A stretch of 64,000 bases of DNA from Desulfatirhabdium butyrativorans DSM 18734 (GTDB taxonomy: Bacteria; Desulfobacterota; Desulfobacteria; Desulfobacterales; Desulfatirhabdiaceae). This document shows, one piece after another, positions 10,459 to 19,149 of this stretch. Both the position numbers and the translations under genes were made by a program. Numbering within the stretch: the first letter of the stretch is position 1; the number at the start of each line of letters is the position of its first letter. The stretch spans positions 183,225 to 247,224 of the forward strand of contig NZ_KE386985.1 of NCBI RefSeq assembly GCF_000429925.1, in the 5' to 3' direction. The notes under the pieces were generated by a model. That model saw only the letters and a list, made by a program, of their open reading frames with translations. It had not been told where the DNA came from and ran no database searches.

Positions 10459-10523
10459 GATCAGTCACCTGTCGTGAAAACGGACCGTTCTTGTTCCTGC
10501 AGGGCCATACGCGATACCCGCAC

Positions 10524-10775
10524 TCAGACAACCACGAACATCAGCAGCAGCGCGATGACCAGTGAATAGATGCCGGTCGATTCGGCGACCGCCTGACCCA
10601 CGAGCATGGTCCGCGTGATCAGACCGGCTTCAGCCGGATTCCTGCCGATGGCCTCGCATGCCTTCGATGCCGTGATGCCTTCACCGACGCCAGGCCCGAT
10701 GGCGCCAAGCCCCATTGCAATGCCTGCTCCCAGAAAAGCCGCAGCCTTGACCAGATCCGCTCCTTCGATTGCCAT
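10524..10775 (-). CDS. atpE: F0 ATP synthase subunit c, single hairpin, Na+-type two-carboxylate site
   Basis: 83 residues from the ATG at 10775, which sits 5 bases after GGAGG; a GTG at 10787 overlaps the ribosome-binding site and is rejected. Two transmembrane helices form one hairpin with the polar loop GRNPAE. In this numbering helix 1 ends GPGVGEG with Glu32, and helix 2 has VAESTGIY with Val63, Glu65, Ser66, Thr67 and Tyr70. Those positions match the Na+-binding residues known from Ilyobacter tartaricus, except that Gln32 is Glu, as in the two-carboxylate c subunit described for Fusobacterium nucleatum. I infer Na+ coupling. The gene directly follows the fused four-hairpin c gene. Confidence 0.93.
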   Translation of the reverse strand: MAIEGADLVKAAAFLGAGIAMGLGAIGPGVGEGITASKACEAIGRNPAEAGLITRTMLVGQAVAESTGIYSLVIALLLMFVVV

Positions 10776-10827
10776 GTGTTCCTCCACAACGTGTGTGTTG
10801 ATGAGTTGATGATGGGTTGATATGCCG

Positions 10828-11799
10828 CTAAAAAACGAAAATCATGATCAGCGCGATCACCAGCGAATAAATGCCGGTCGATTCGGCCACAGCCTGACCG
10901 ACCAGCATGGTCCGGGTCAGTTCGCCCGCAGCCTTGATGTTTCTGGAAAGCCAGTCCACCGCCGCCATGCCGGCAAACCCCTCTCCGACACCGGGCCCGA
11001 ATGCGCCAAGCCCCATGCAGATGCCCGAGGATAGAAGGGCCATGGGCCGGGAGATCGTTTCGGTTTCGGGAAAAACCCGGAAAATCAGGATGAAACTGAT
11101 CAGAAGGCCGTAAATGGCCGTCGTTTGCGTCACGGCCTGAGCGAGCAGCATCAGGTTGGTCACCGGCGCCGCATTGGCCGGATGCCGGGCCACACCTTCG
11201 CAACTGGCTTTCGCGACCAGACCGCCGCCGATGCCCGGCCCGATGGCGGAGAGCCCCGTCGAAATGCCTGCACCGAGAATGGCGGCCCAGGTCGGAGACA
11301 AGGCCCGATCGGAGAAATCCGTGAAGATGAGGATGAAGGCGATGACCAGGGAAAAAATGGCGGGCGTTTGGCAGACGGCTGAGCCGACCAGCATGTTGGT
11401 CATCAGCCGGCCGCTGGCGGCAGGTTGCCGGGCGGTTCCCACGCATGCGGCCCCTGCGGGAAAGCCGGAACCGATGCCCGATCCCATGGCGCCGAATCCA
11501 ATGCATATCCCTGCAGAAAGCGATACGGCAATATTGATGGTGTGAGGCGCCTGATCGGTGAAGAGCAGCAGCATGGCGACGACCAGCGCGAAAATGGATG
11601 CGGATTCGGCCACCGCCTGGCCGACCAGCATGAGCTTGAGGATATCGCCCGATTGTTCGGGCCGGCTTCCGATGGCGAGAGCTGCCTGTGAAGCCGCATA
11701 TCCTTCCCCGACTGCAGCACCGATGGCCCCGAAACCGATGGCGATGCCTGCGGCAGCGAACGAAGCCGCATTGACCCAGGTTTGAATGTCGAATGTCAT
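10828..11799 (-). CDS. Four-hairpin fused F0 c subunit, two of four ion sites lost
   Basis: 323 residues forming four consecutive c-type hairpins (about 1-82, 85-162, 168-244, 250-323), so eight membrane helices. Hairpin 1 has GAAVGEG (Glu32) and QAVAES (Glu65). Hairpin 4 has GPGVGEG (Glu273) and QAVAESTGIY (Glu306). Hairpin 2 has GSGIGSG (Ser111) and SAVCQT (Gln144). Hairpin 3 has GPGIGGG (Gly192) and QAVTQT (Gln225). Both carboxylates are therefore missing in hairpins 2 and 3, by CAA codons in both cases. Fused c subunits with fewer ion sites are known in V-type ATPases and in Acetobacterium-type F-ATPases, where they mix with single-hairpin c. It starts one base after the atpB stop and precedes a normal atpE, so a mixed rotor ring is the likely use. 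There are no frameshifts. Confidence 0.93.
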   Translation of the reverse strand: MTFDIQTWVNAASFAAAGIAIGFGAIGAAVGEGYAASQAALAIGSRPEQSGDILKLMLVGQAVAESASIFALVVAMLLLFTDQAPHTINIAVSLSAGICIGFGAMGSGIGSGFPAGAACVGTARQPAASGRLMTNMLVGSAVCQTPAIFSLVIAFILIFTDFSDRALSPTWAAILGAGISTGLSAIGPGIGGGLVAKASCEGVARHPANAAPVTNLMLLAQAVTQTTAIYGLLISFILIFRVFPETETISRPMALLSSGICMGLGAFGPGVGEGFAGMAAVDWLSRNIKAAGELTRTMLVGQAVAESTGIYSLVIALIMIFVF

Positions 11800-11800
11800 A

Positions 11801-12475
11801 TCAGTTCACCATGACCGAGATATAGACAATGGAAAGCATCGTGAAGACGAACGCCTGGATGGTTCCCGCGAACAGTCCGAAGAATGCGTTCAGCAGCGGC
11901 GGCAGAAGCAGGCTGTAACACAGGTGGGTGATCACCAGGATGATGATGGAGCCGCCCATGATGTTGCCGAAGAGACGAAAGGAGATGGAGACGACCTTGG
12001 CGATTTCTCCGATGATGTTGAGCGGGGCCATGAAAAAGATCGGATCGAAATAGCCTTTCAGATACGCCTTCATGCCCTTGGCGCGGATGCCCGCATAGTG
12101 GGAGATCACGAAAACCATGGAGCCCATGCTCAGGGTCGTATTGAGGTCCTTGGTGGGTTCTTCGCAGACGGGGATCAGCCCGATCCAGTTGGAGAGCAGC
12201 AGAAACAGGAACAGGGCGCTGATCATGGGGGAATATTTCTTGGCGAGATCTTCTCCCATGGCGTCTTCCGTCAGGGAGTACAGGTTCGAGACAAGCAGCT
12301 CGCCGACCACCTGCAGGGGGCCGGGCTTCAATGCCCGCTTTCTGGCGGTCATGAACCCGAAGACGATGAGTATGCTCAGGACGATCCATGTCATGATCAT
12401 CGTTTCAAGATTGAGGGTAGCCGTGTAATCCCCGATGTGAAGCAGTATTTGATGGATCTTCCCCAATTCACCCAT
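11801..12475 (-). CDS. atpB: F0 ATP synthase subunit a
   Basis: 224 residues with five or six hydrophobic helices. The essential stator arginine is Arg167 in SISFRLFGNIMGG, and the last helix has GTIQAFVFTMLSIVYI, the conserved C-terminal signature of subunit a. This protein forms the ion half-channels beside the c ring. Length is within the family range (about 220-270). It starts 45 bp after the atpI-like gene and is followed after one base by the four-hairpin c gene. The position Arg-free substitutions seen in c have no visible counterpart here. Confidence 0.93.
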   Translation of the reverse strand: MGELGKIHQILLHIGDYTATLNLETMIMTWIVLSILIVFGFMTARKRALKPGPLQVVGELLVSNLYSLTEDAMGEDLAKKYSPMISALFLFLLLSNWIGLIPVCEEPTKDLNTTLSMGSMVFVISHYAGIRAKGMKAYLKGYFDPIFFMAPLNIIGEIAKVVSISFRLFGNIMGGSIIILVITHLCYSLLLPPLLNAFFGLFAGTIQAFVFTMLSIVYISVMVN

Positions 12476-12519
12476 ACATCATTCCCCAATTTGAAAGGAT
12501 TTGCAAAAAATCGATTTCC

Positions 12520-12900
12520 TCAGGAGAGCCGCCGGTGAAAGCGTTGGTACAGCCTTTCTCCCAGCATGACGATCTGCACCATGAACAGCCCGATGCATAC
12601 ACCGAAAATCTCGAAACGGCTGCTTTTGAAGGCAATCAAAATCGGAACGGCCAGAATCAGATATCGCAGCCCGACCGATCCAAAAGAGAGCAATGTCGAT
12701 CGCTTGCGGGTTGCAGCGATGGTTTTGGGAAGCGCCTGCGCCATGAGAACGAAATTGATCACGCTGAAGAGTGTGCCCAGGATCAGCCCTCTTCCCCAGG
12801 CGCCCCGGCCTGCAAGAATCAACACCAGTCCCGCGGCGATGGCCAGAATCATCGCCCTTGAGCCGTACTGTTTCTGGAGTTCGCGAATGGATGCCGTCAT
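12520..12900 (-). CDS. ATP synthase subunit I-like membrane protein
   Basis: 126 residues with about four hydrophobic segments (17-35, 38-58, 78-94, 97-115) and short charged ends, the pattern of AtpI/AtpR proteins. These are encoded next to F0 genes and are thought to help c-ring assembly. It overlaps the upstream AtpZ-like gene by four bases and precedes atpB, as expected for a Z-I-B-E order. Sequence conservation in this family is low, so the name rests mostly on topology and position. Confidence 0.75.
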   Translation of the reverse strand: MTASIRELQKQYGSRAMILAIAAGLVLILAGRGAWGRGLILGTLFSVINFVLMAQALPKTIAATRKRSTLLSFGSVGLRYLILAVPILIAFKSSRFEIFGVCIGLFMVQIVMLGERLYQRFHRRLS

Positions 12901-13256
12901 GGGATACGATCAGCGGGGGGATGAATCCGTTTGTCCCGATCGGTCATTTCGATGATCTGCCGATAGGTGGTGAAGGCGCCGCCGACGACCCCGAAGACGG
13001 TGGACAGGCTGACGAAGATACCCCTGAGATGCAGGATGCCATCGATGTACCTGCCGAGAAAAAAACAGAATACGATGCAGCCGGCCATCGTCAGGCCAAT
13101 CTGCATGATGAAGGACAAATGCTCCGACCACATCCGGCTGGTCCGGAACCGGAGCCATCGGTAGGGTTTGGGCGTGCTGTCTGTTTCCGTGTCTATGGCG
13201 GAAAAAGCCGTTGTTTTCAGCGGAACCTGCTTCACGCGGTTTCCCTTCGCAAACAT
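12897..13256 (-). CDS. AtpZ/AtpI-family membrane protein (AtpQ-like)
   Basis: About 119 residues with a basic N-terminus and two C-terminal membrane helices (FIMQIGLTMAGCIVFCFFLG and FVSLSTVFGVVGGAFTTYR), the hallmark of AtpZ/AtpQ proteins found at the head of F0 operons. AtpZ/AtpI pairs have been proposed to act in cation import or c-ring assembly. The start is uncertain: I use the ATG at 13256. A GTG at 13235 has a better AAGGGA ribosome-binding site, and an in-frame TTG at 13385 is also open. The promoter at 13421-13449 allows any of these. It is the first gene of the F0 operon. Confidence 0.7.
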   Translation of the reverse strand: MFAKGNRVKQVPLKTTAFSAIDTETDSTPKPYRWLRFRTSRMWSEHLSFIMQIGLTMAGCIVFCFFLGRYIDGILHLRGIFVSLSTVFGVVGGAFTTYRQIIEMTDRDKRIHPPADRIP

Positions 13257-13420
13257 GATGAAGTCGCAAAAAAGCCGGATGCCCCGCATATCGTGGGTGT
13301 GCCGTGCATCGCGACGGCACCAATCCGATGCCCGGAGCCGCAAAATCGGGCGGTATTGGAGAAAGGAACGGAATGAATCCAGCAATTGTGCGTCAAAAAT
13401 ATCAAATTCTGAACAGGGAT

Positions 13421-13449
13421 CATTAACAGAAAGAAAAATTCCCTGTCAA
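13421..13449 (-). promoter_or_regulatory. Sigma-70-like promoter of the F0 operon
   Basis: On the minus strand TTGACA (13444-13449) is followed by a 17-base spacer and TTAATG (13421-13426). It lies about 165-190 bp ahead of the likely starts of the AtpZ-like gene and points into the operon. The 13450-13817 stretch upstream has no recognisable gene. Confidence 0.55.
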
Positions 13450-13817
13450 CAAGCTTTCCGGATATGAAAAAAATAGTTATTGAATATTGCTCAGCAAATG
13501 GGAACCGTATAATTCGCTTGGAACACGCCTCATTTATGAGTGTTGGACGGTAAAACGAACATTCGTTTTGGCTGCTGATATGAGCGGAAATGTCCTGCTG
13601 TTTTTTGCTGTACCGTTCGGGCTGGAGGGCTGTTGTCTCTCATGGACTAAATGTTGACATTGATGGTCGATTGAACGTACTGAATCACAACGTGATCAAA
13701 CGCGCTTCCGATTTTTTGATCTCCATCCGGTTGGGTATGGGCGGCAAGACGTCCTCAATGGTGGCGCTAGGGATGAAGCGAATCAATGGATTGGAAGGCA
13801 AGGAATAATGACGCGAT

Positions 13818-14009
13818 ATGAACCATGTGATCCACAACGGCATCGTGAATTTTATCTGGGGTATCGCCGACGACGTGCTGCGCGATTTCTATGTGCGCGG
13901 CATCGAGGTGCCGAAGGTTGCCGAGGAAGAGCTGCGGGCGTTGAAAGAGGATACCGCCGATGCCGATGACGTGATCGATAACGAGCTGGAAGCGGAGGCT
14001 GAGCAATGA
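13818..14009 (+). pseudogene. Remnant of type I restriction-modification methylase HsdM
   Basis: The first about 28 residues (MNHVIHNGIVNFIWGIADD, then VLRDFYVRG) match the N-terminus of type I DNA methyltransferase subunits (HsdM). The next 35 residues are a Glu/Asp/Ala-rich tail of unknown origin. HsdM is normally about 500 residues, so more than 400 residues are gone and none of the methylase motifs (F-x-G-x-G, NPPF) are present. The reading frame remains open, which suggests an in-frame internal deletion. It overlaps the next remnant by four bases, which looks like the original operon junction. Confidence 0.7.
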
Positions 14010-14900
14010 CCGTGGACCGGCCAACCGAATATCTGATCGGTCTTGTGCATGAACTGCGCAAACTACCCGCTGAAACGGAATGGGTGGAGTTCAAGCACAA
14101 CCGGGCTGAGCCAGAGGAGATAGGCGAATATCTCTCTGCCTTGGCAAACTCTGCGGCGCTTTTGGGCAAGGTCAATGCCTATCTGGTCTGGGGCGTGGAT
14201 AACGAAAACCAAAACATCATCGGGACTACATTCAGGCCTGCCGCCACCAAGTTCGGTAATGAGGAGTTGGAGAGCTGGCTGCTGCGGTTGCTGGACCCCA
14301 AAATCAATTTTCGTTTCTATACGTTGAAAATCGATGAAAAACCGGTTGTTCTGCTGGAGATTGGCGCGGCCTTCCGGCATCCCGTGCGCTTCAAGCACCA
14401 AGTGTTCATCCGCGTCGGCTCCTACAAGAAGAAGCTGAAGGACTATCCGGAGAAAGAGCGTGCGCTTTGGAGGATGTTCGATCAGATTCCCTTCGAACGC
14501 GGAGTTGCCGCAGAACACCTTTCCAGCGAAAACATACTGAAACTACTTGACTATCCAGCTTATTTTGACTTGCTGGAGCTACCGCTGCCCGATGGCCGGG
14601 CGGCGATTCTCGATGCCCTCGCCAGGGATGAATTGATCCATGCCTGCGATGCCGGCGACTGGAACATAACGAATCTTGGCGCTATCCTTTTTGCGAACAT
14701 GCTACCTCCATGCTTGTCTGAAATGGGTGATGCGCGACTACTTAACAAACGCCTCGCTGAGGGAGCGTTTCGGCGTGGAGGAAAGGAACAAGGCGACCGT
14801 TTCCCGATACATTCGTGAAGCGGTCGAGGATGGGGCGATCAAGCCGTATGACGCAGACGCATCGAAGAAACTGATGAAATACGTCCCGTTCTGGGCCTGA
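14006..14900 (+). pseudogene. Truncated AlbA_2 (Schlafen-like AAA_4) DNA-binding regulator
   Basis: Residues 1-230 from 14006 look like an AlbA_2 protein of the kind found beside type I systems: EWVEFKHNRAEPEEIGEYLSALANSAAL is the domain core, followed by HQVFIRVGS and a winged-helix stretch ending NLGAILFA. The frame then breaks at about 14693-14700. A different frame continues with HACLKWVMRDYLTNASLRERFG and ends MKYVPFWA at 14900, the usual C-terminus of these proteins. About 200 residues between, including the ATPase-like region, are missing. The gene was therefore cut by an internal deletion that also shifted the frame. The 14901-15090 gap holds nothing recognisable. Confidence 0.75.
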
Positions 14901-15090
14901 TTTTAATTGATGGGTAATTGATAGATGCTGGCGTAATTGGAATGAATTTTAAGTAACCTAATGATATGATACTTATTACATAGCCAAGCCTCATTGATGG
15001 GTGATTGACGGAAGGTGGTTGGGAGAGTTTCAAGTATTCATTGCAAGATGACGCGTGATTCCGGGTGTCAGAATGGCTTTTGCCGGAATG

Positions 15091-15384
15091 GGCAATGTGA
15101 AGGCAGCAGAGCGATTCGCCGCCAACATCTTCAGTGTTATCCGCCAGCTCCGGTAAAGCCGCAACGAAACGGCCCTCGTCCTCGACATGGCCGTGTTCAT
15201 CAACACATGCCCATTGCCACCTTCGAACTTAAGAACAAACTCACCCAGCAGACGGTGCTCGACGCCGTACAGCAGTACCAGCGGGACCTCGACCCAAAGG
15301 AGCTGCTGGTCCAGCTCGGCCGCTGCATCGTCAATTTTTCAGTGGAAGACCACGAGGTGCGTTTTTGCACCCACTCTAACCATA
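15091..15384 (+). pseudogene. Fragment of type I restriction endonuclease HsdR
   Basis: Reading from about 15091, one frame gives NIFSVIRQLR, a TAA, then SRNETALVLDMAVFIN. A second frame continues MPIATFELKNKLTQQTVLDA, VQQYQRD and LGRCIVNFSVEDHEVRFCTH. Together these match the N-terminal nuclease domain of HsdR (pattern VIRQ-R-S, then FxLKN-LT-Q--DA--QY--D-DP-E, then GRC-V-F-V-D-EV--CT). There is a nonsense codon where an aromatic residue is expected, a frameshift at about 15205, and loss of everything beyond about 100 residues. The homology stops about 25 bp before the prkA stop codon. Confidence 0.75.
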
Positions 15385-15410
15385 CTTCATTTTTCTTGAT
15401 CCGTGGAGCA

Positions 15411-17768
15411 CTACACGGATTTGTTGAATTTCCGTGCAATGTCGTTGTCGATGACGTACATGCACACTTCCTTTGCACCCAGTTGGGAATACTGAAACTT
15501 TCTGCCCAGATTGTCGATGACGTTGCGGACGTCCTCGATGATTCTCGGATTGTAGTTGTTGAAGGATTCCGTGCCAAAATCCTTGATGGCCATGCGGAAC
15601 GCCTCGCTCTTGAGCAGGGGATCGAGGGCTTTCTCCTTCAGATTGTATACGGCCCGGGTGTGCAGATCGTCGTACAGTCTGGTCTCGGTGATCGATTTGC
15701 CTTCCTGGAGCATTTCGACGCTCAAGGTTCTGGCCGCGTATTCCTTCTGCACATCGGATCGAAACCGGTTCCGTTTTTCGGCAGGCATGTTGTCACCGAG
15801 GAGAAAATTTTCCTGGGAAACGAGATACTCTTCCGTGATTTCGAGCCGGTCTCCCGTAAACCGGCATTTCTCCACGGCGCCGATCTCGAAATTCACGGCA
15901 AAGATGTAGTTCTGGATATTGCGGGAGATGGCCTCTTCGTTGTAATCGTAGAGCGCTTCCTTGACTTCCTGCAGGACCGTGTAGTTGTAGAGCCGCTGGA
16001 GGGATTCGAGAAAGCCTGCCGGAATGGCTCGCAGCAGATCGGGGCGGATGCGCGTGAAGAAATGGCTGAGCGCCCCCATGTTGATGAGTCGCCCTTCCCG
16101 TGCGGCAAAAGAATGGAACTCATTGAAAATCTTGATCGAATCCCGCCCGGATAGCCCCTGGTTGCCTTCGCTTTCCGATTCGCCTATGACCCGCCTTCTG
16201 CGTTTTGCCGTGAACCGTTTCCGGTCCTCATCCGAAAGCCAGGCAGGAATGTATCCGGTGTAAATTTCCATCTTGAGCAACATCAGGTTTTCATCGCAAT
16301 ACTGGCTGTATCGCCCCGGGTTTTCGATCCATTCGAGCAAGGCTTCGGATCGGGTTTTCAGCCGGGTGGAGATGATGACACGGGCGAAATTGTGCAGCAC
16401 CCTGGGCAGGAAATCGTTGTCGATGTGCTGGCCGAAAATGTTCCGGTAGATGGCGACTTCCGTTTTCAGATCGAGCACATAGGGGATGTTGACATACTCG
16501 ATGCGGTCGCTGAAGGACTGCAGATCGGAGATGTTTTTCTTGTCTTCCGGATTCATCAGGGCCATGAACAGCGAGTGGACGTTTTCCTCGATGTCCTCGA
16601 CCTTGTGCACTTCTTCGCTGATGATGTTGTGCAGCTCGATCAGCCGCTCGACGTTGTGGCTCTTGATGTCCATCAGGGCGTAAATCCCGTTGTTGGTGCG
16701 GGCATACTGGGAATAGAGGTATTTGACCCGGTTGCTGTCCCGGAGGATGGCATTGATGCGGCTCTGGAGGATGGGATTGGTGAGGATGGTCTGCCGCATG
16801 GGCTTGTCTCCCGGATTGAAGACGGAAATGCCTTCCCCGAGCCGTCTGGAAAACCGGTAGGCCCTGGCGAAAACCATCTCGAACACTTTCAGGGGACTTT
16901 TCAGTTTTTCGAGAAGCGCCTCGTACAGAGACTGGCAAATCGTGCAGGGCGTTTCCCGGAACACCCAGTCATATTCCTTTTCGGTATACAACCGGTTTTT
17001 GAAATCGTCATTTTCGAACAGTGCGTCGAAAAAAGCCCTGCGGAATTCCTTGGGAATGATCAGGATGGGGTGGTCATGGCTCGGGCAGGGCACTTCGATG
17101 TCGTTTTCGACAAAGGATGGCTGCTCCACCATCGGCGGCGTTTCCGGATGAATGCGGCCACCCGGATCATCCAGGCTCTGGGGAGGGGTTTTGAATTCGA
17201 ACGGTATATCGGATTCGGGCGCTGCGTTCATCAAATGCAGAATCCGGTCGACCAGGGGATGGGCGTCCCCGTTGGGCAATCCGCCGATGATTCTCCGATC
17301 GAGCCGCCACAGGGTTTCGTATCGCATGCCTTCCTCGGTGTTGGCATACTGTTCGAATTTCATCAGCAGGTTGTTCAGAAACGTGCTCTTCCCGCAACCC
17401 GGAGGGCCATCGAAGATGTAGATTTTGTTCTGCTGGGCGCCCCGGCGCAAGGCATCCACCTGATGAATCAGGCGGTTGGAGAAGAGGCGATCGGCGAAAT
17501 AGGGGTGATCGGCGCCTTCCACGAGCAGGCGGGTGCAGTCGTAGTGCATGAACCGGATGGATTCCGGATCGTCGGGATATTCGTCTTTGCCTTCCCCGAC
17601 ATAGGCATGCATCATGTCGTGAAAAACCTGAAATACGTTTCGCAGCACCTGAACGGGATTTTCAACCAGGTGTCGGGTGAAGGCTTCGTACGAGATCACG
17701 GATCGCTGTTTGTCCTGGCGGTGCAGGTTGTCTTCGAGATGGCGAAATGCGTTTCGAATTCTTTCCAT
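15411..17768 (-). CDS. prkA: PrkA-family AAA+ serine protein kinase
   Basis: 786 residues from the ATG at 17768, which has GGGAGG six bases upstream; the frame is open further upstream but without a good start. The Walker A motif FDGPPGCGKSTFLNNLL is near residue 118-134. The N-terminal half is the AAA+ PrkA core and the C-terminal region carries the kinase-related domain, ending NDIARKFNKSV. PrkA/YeaG proteins phosphorylate protein substrates and act in starvation or stress responses. They often travel with YeaH/SpoVR-like genes, which are not seen here. The downstream side of the gene borders the HsdR remnant. The fdhD gene lies upstream on the same strand but ends 50 bp before, so co-transcription is possible. 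Confidence 0.9.
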   Translation of the reverse strand: MERIRNAFRHLEDNLHRQDKQRSVISYEAFTRHLVENPVQVLRNVFQVFHDMMHAYVGEGKDEYPDDPESIRFMHYDCTRLLVEGADHPYFADRLFSNRLIHQVDALRRGAQQNKIYIFDGPPGCGKSTFLNNLLMKFEQYANTEEGMRYETLWRLDRRIIGGLPNGDAHPLVDRILHLMNAAPESDIPFEFKTPPQSLDDPGGRIHPETPPMVEQPSFVENDIEVPCPSHDHPILIIPKEFRRAFFDALFENDDFKNRLYTEKEYDWVFRETPCTICQSLYEALLEKLKSPLKVFEMVFARAYRFSRRLGEGISVFNPGDKPMRQTILTNPILQSRINAILRDSNRVKYLYSQYARTNNGIYALMDIKSHNVERLIELHNIISEEVHKVEDIEENVHSLFMALMNPEDKKNISDLQSFSDRIEYVNIPYVLDLKTEVAIYRNIFGQHIDNDFLPRVLHNFARVIISTRLKTRSEALLEWIENPGRYSQYCDENLMLLKMEIYTGYIPAWLSDEDRKRFTAKRRRRVIGESESEGNQGLSGRDSIKIFNEFHSFAAREGRLINMGALSHFFTRIRPDLLRAIPAGFLESLQRLYNYTVLQEVKEALYDYNEEAISRNIQNYIFAVNFEIGAVEKCRFTGDRLEITEEYLVSQENFLLGDNMPAEKRNRFRSDVQKEYAARTLSVEMLQEGKSITETRLYDDLHTRAVYNLKEKALDPLLKSEAFRMAIKDFGTESFNNYNPRIIEDVRNVIDNLGRKFQYSQLGAKEVCMYVIDNDIARKFNKSV

Positions 17769-17818
17769 GATTCCCTCCCGATGCCTGCCGGATTGATGGG
17801 GGTTCATGAACCGGATGG

Positions 17819-18613
17819 CTATCGCCGGATGCGCTCCTGCCCGCAGAAAATCAGCAGCCCGTAGCCGGGCGCGAGGCACGCCAGGGTCATGCCGATGCTT
17901 TTGGCCAGATCGCAGGCGAGCGATGTCGGCCTCGATACGGATACGACGATGGGAATGCGGGCCCTGCCCGCTTTCTGCACCAGCTCGTAGCTGGTCCGGG
18001 AAGAGAGAACGAGCACGCCGGCCTCATCCAGGCGATTTTCCAGAAACACCTTTCCGATGACTTTGTCGAGCGCGTTGTGGCGACCCACATCTTCGGCTAC
18101 CGCCAGAATCCTGCCTTCGCGGTCGGCAATCATGGCGGCATGGGAAGAATGGGTGGTTTGCCGGAGCGGTTGATGCGTGCCGATATCCTCGATGCAATTC
18201 ATGATGACATCCACCGGAAGGCCGCCTCCCGGCGGAAAGGGCTCGATGCGGGTGCTGAGTTCCTCGAGCAGTTCCTTGCCGCAGATGCCGCAACTGGTCT
18301 GGCTGATGAAGCCTTTCCGATCCAGAAAGCCCGCGATCATTTGCCGCCGTTCCGGTTTGAGGGTGATGGTGATGACCTGCGCATCCTGGGCCTCACATTG
18401 AGAGATGTTGCCGATATCATCGATGGTGTCCACGATGCCTTCTGTCAGACAGAAACCTGCCGCGTGGGCCATCTCGTCTCCCGGAGTTCGCATGACAACC
18501 GAATAGGGTTTCCCCTCGATCCGGATCGCCAGGGGCTCTTCGACGATGAGATCACGGCTGTCGGGTACGCTGACATTGCCGCTCCAGTGGGTAATCGTTG
18601 CTTTTCGAATCAT
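17819..18613 (-). CDS. fdhD: FdhD: sulfur carrier for formate dehydrogenase maturation
   Basis: About 264 residues. It has the N-terminal VEEPLAIRIEGKPYSVVMRTPGDE, the cysteine motif SCGICGKELLEEL (two Cys in CxxC form, needed for sulfur transfer from IscS), and the AEDVGRHNALDKVIG and SRTSYELVQKA motifs of the family. FdhD sulfurates the molybdenum or tungsten bis-MGD cofactor of formate dehydrogenase. No formate dehydrogenase gene is in the window. I chose the ATG at 18613, which has AGGA three bases upstream. The ATG at 18628 lies inside a TTTTCATCGCC-GGGGCGG repeat that also occurs at about 19003 without a gene, so it is probably not the start. Confidence 0.9.
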   Translation of the reverse strand: MIRKATITHWSGNVSVPDSRDLIVEEPLAIRIEGKPYSVVMRTPGDEMAHAAGFCLTEGIVDTIDDIGNISQCEAQDAQVITITLKPERRQMIAGFLDRKGFISQTSCGICGKELLEELSTRIEPFPPGGGLPVDVIMNCIEDIGTHQPLRQTTHSSHAAMIADREGRILAVAEDVGRHNALDKVIGKVFLENRLDEAGVLVLSSRTSYELVQKAGRARIPIVVSVSRPTSLACDLAKSIGMTLACLAPGYGLLIFCGQERIRR

Positions 18614-18664
18614 CTTTCCTGTTTTCATCGCCGGGGGCGGCTGCCCTCGCAATGCCGGGGATAA

Positions 18665-18797
18665 TTGTTGCCGTTGCCGTTGCCGTTATCGTTATCGTTG
18701 CCGTTATCGTTATCGTTGCCGTTATCGTTATCGTTGCCGTTATCGTTATCGTTGTCGTTGTCGTTGTCGTAATCGTAGTCGTAGTCGTAATCGAAAC
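18665..18797. repeat. Long GTTATC/GTTGCC/GTTGTC hexamer array
   Basis: About 22 hexamers without interruption. The centre has a higher-order 18-base unit (GTTGCC GTTATC GTTATC, three to four copies), and the ends drift to GTTGTC and GTAATC/GTAGTC. It is the longest of the four arrays of this family and lies between fdhD and hsp20. Confidence 0.9.
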
Positions 18798-18840
18798 TCC
18801 ATGGGCCTGTCCCCCCGGCTTTCGAGGGAATGCCCCATGG

Positions 18841-18990
<150 letters not shown>

Positions 18991-19149
18991 ATGCCTGCCG
19001 GATTTTCATCGCCTGGGGCGGCGACCCTCGACATGGCCGTTTATGGAAAAACAATGGTTGAAGGTGTTGCGTCTTTACAACAGGCTATGTGGATGTTACA
19101 TTCTCGGAGAAACGCATGTTACCAACAACCCTTGTCGCAGGAGTTTGCC

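Noticed and set aside
13590-13808. 72-codon frame upstream of the hsdM remnant
   Set aside because: No recognisable domain or ribosome-binding site; may be further decayed DNA of the same locus, but nothing supports it.
18665-18797. Hexamer arrays as CRISPR
   Set aside because: Units of 6 bases in direct contact with no spacers; no cas genes anywhere in the window.
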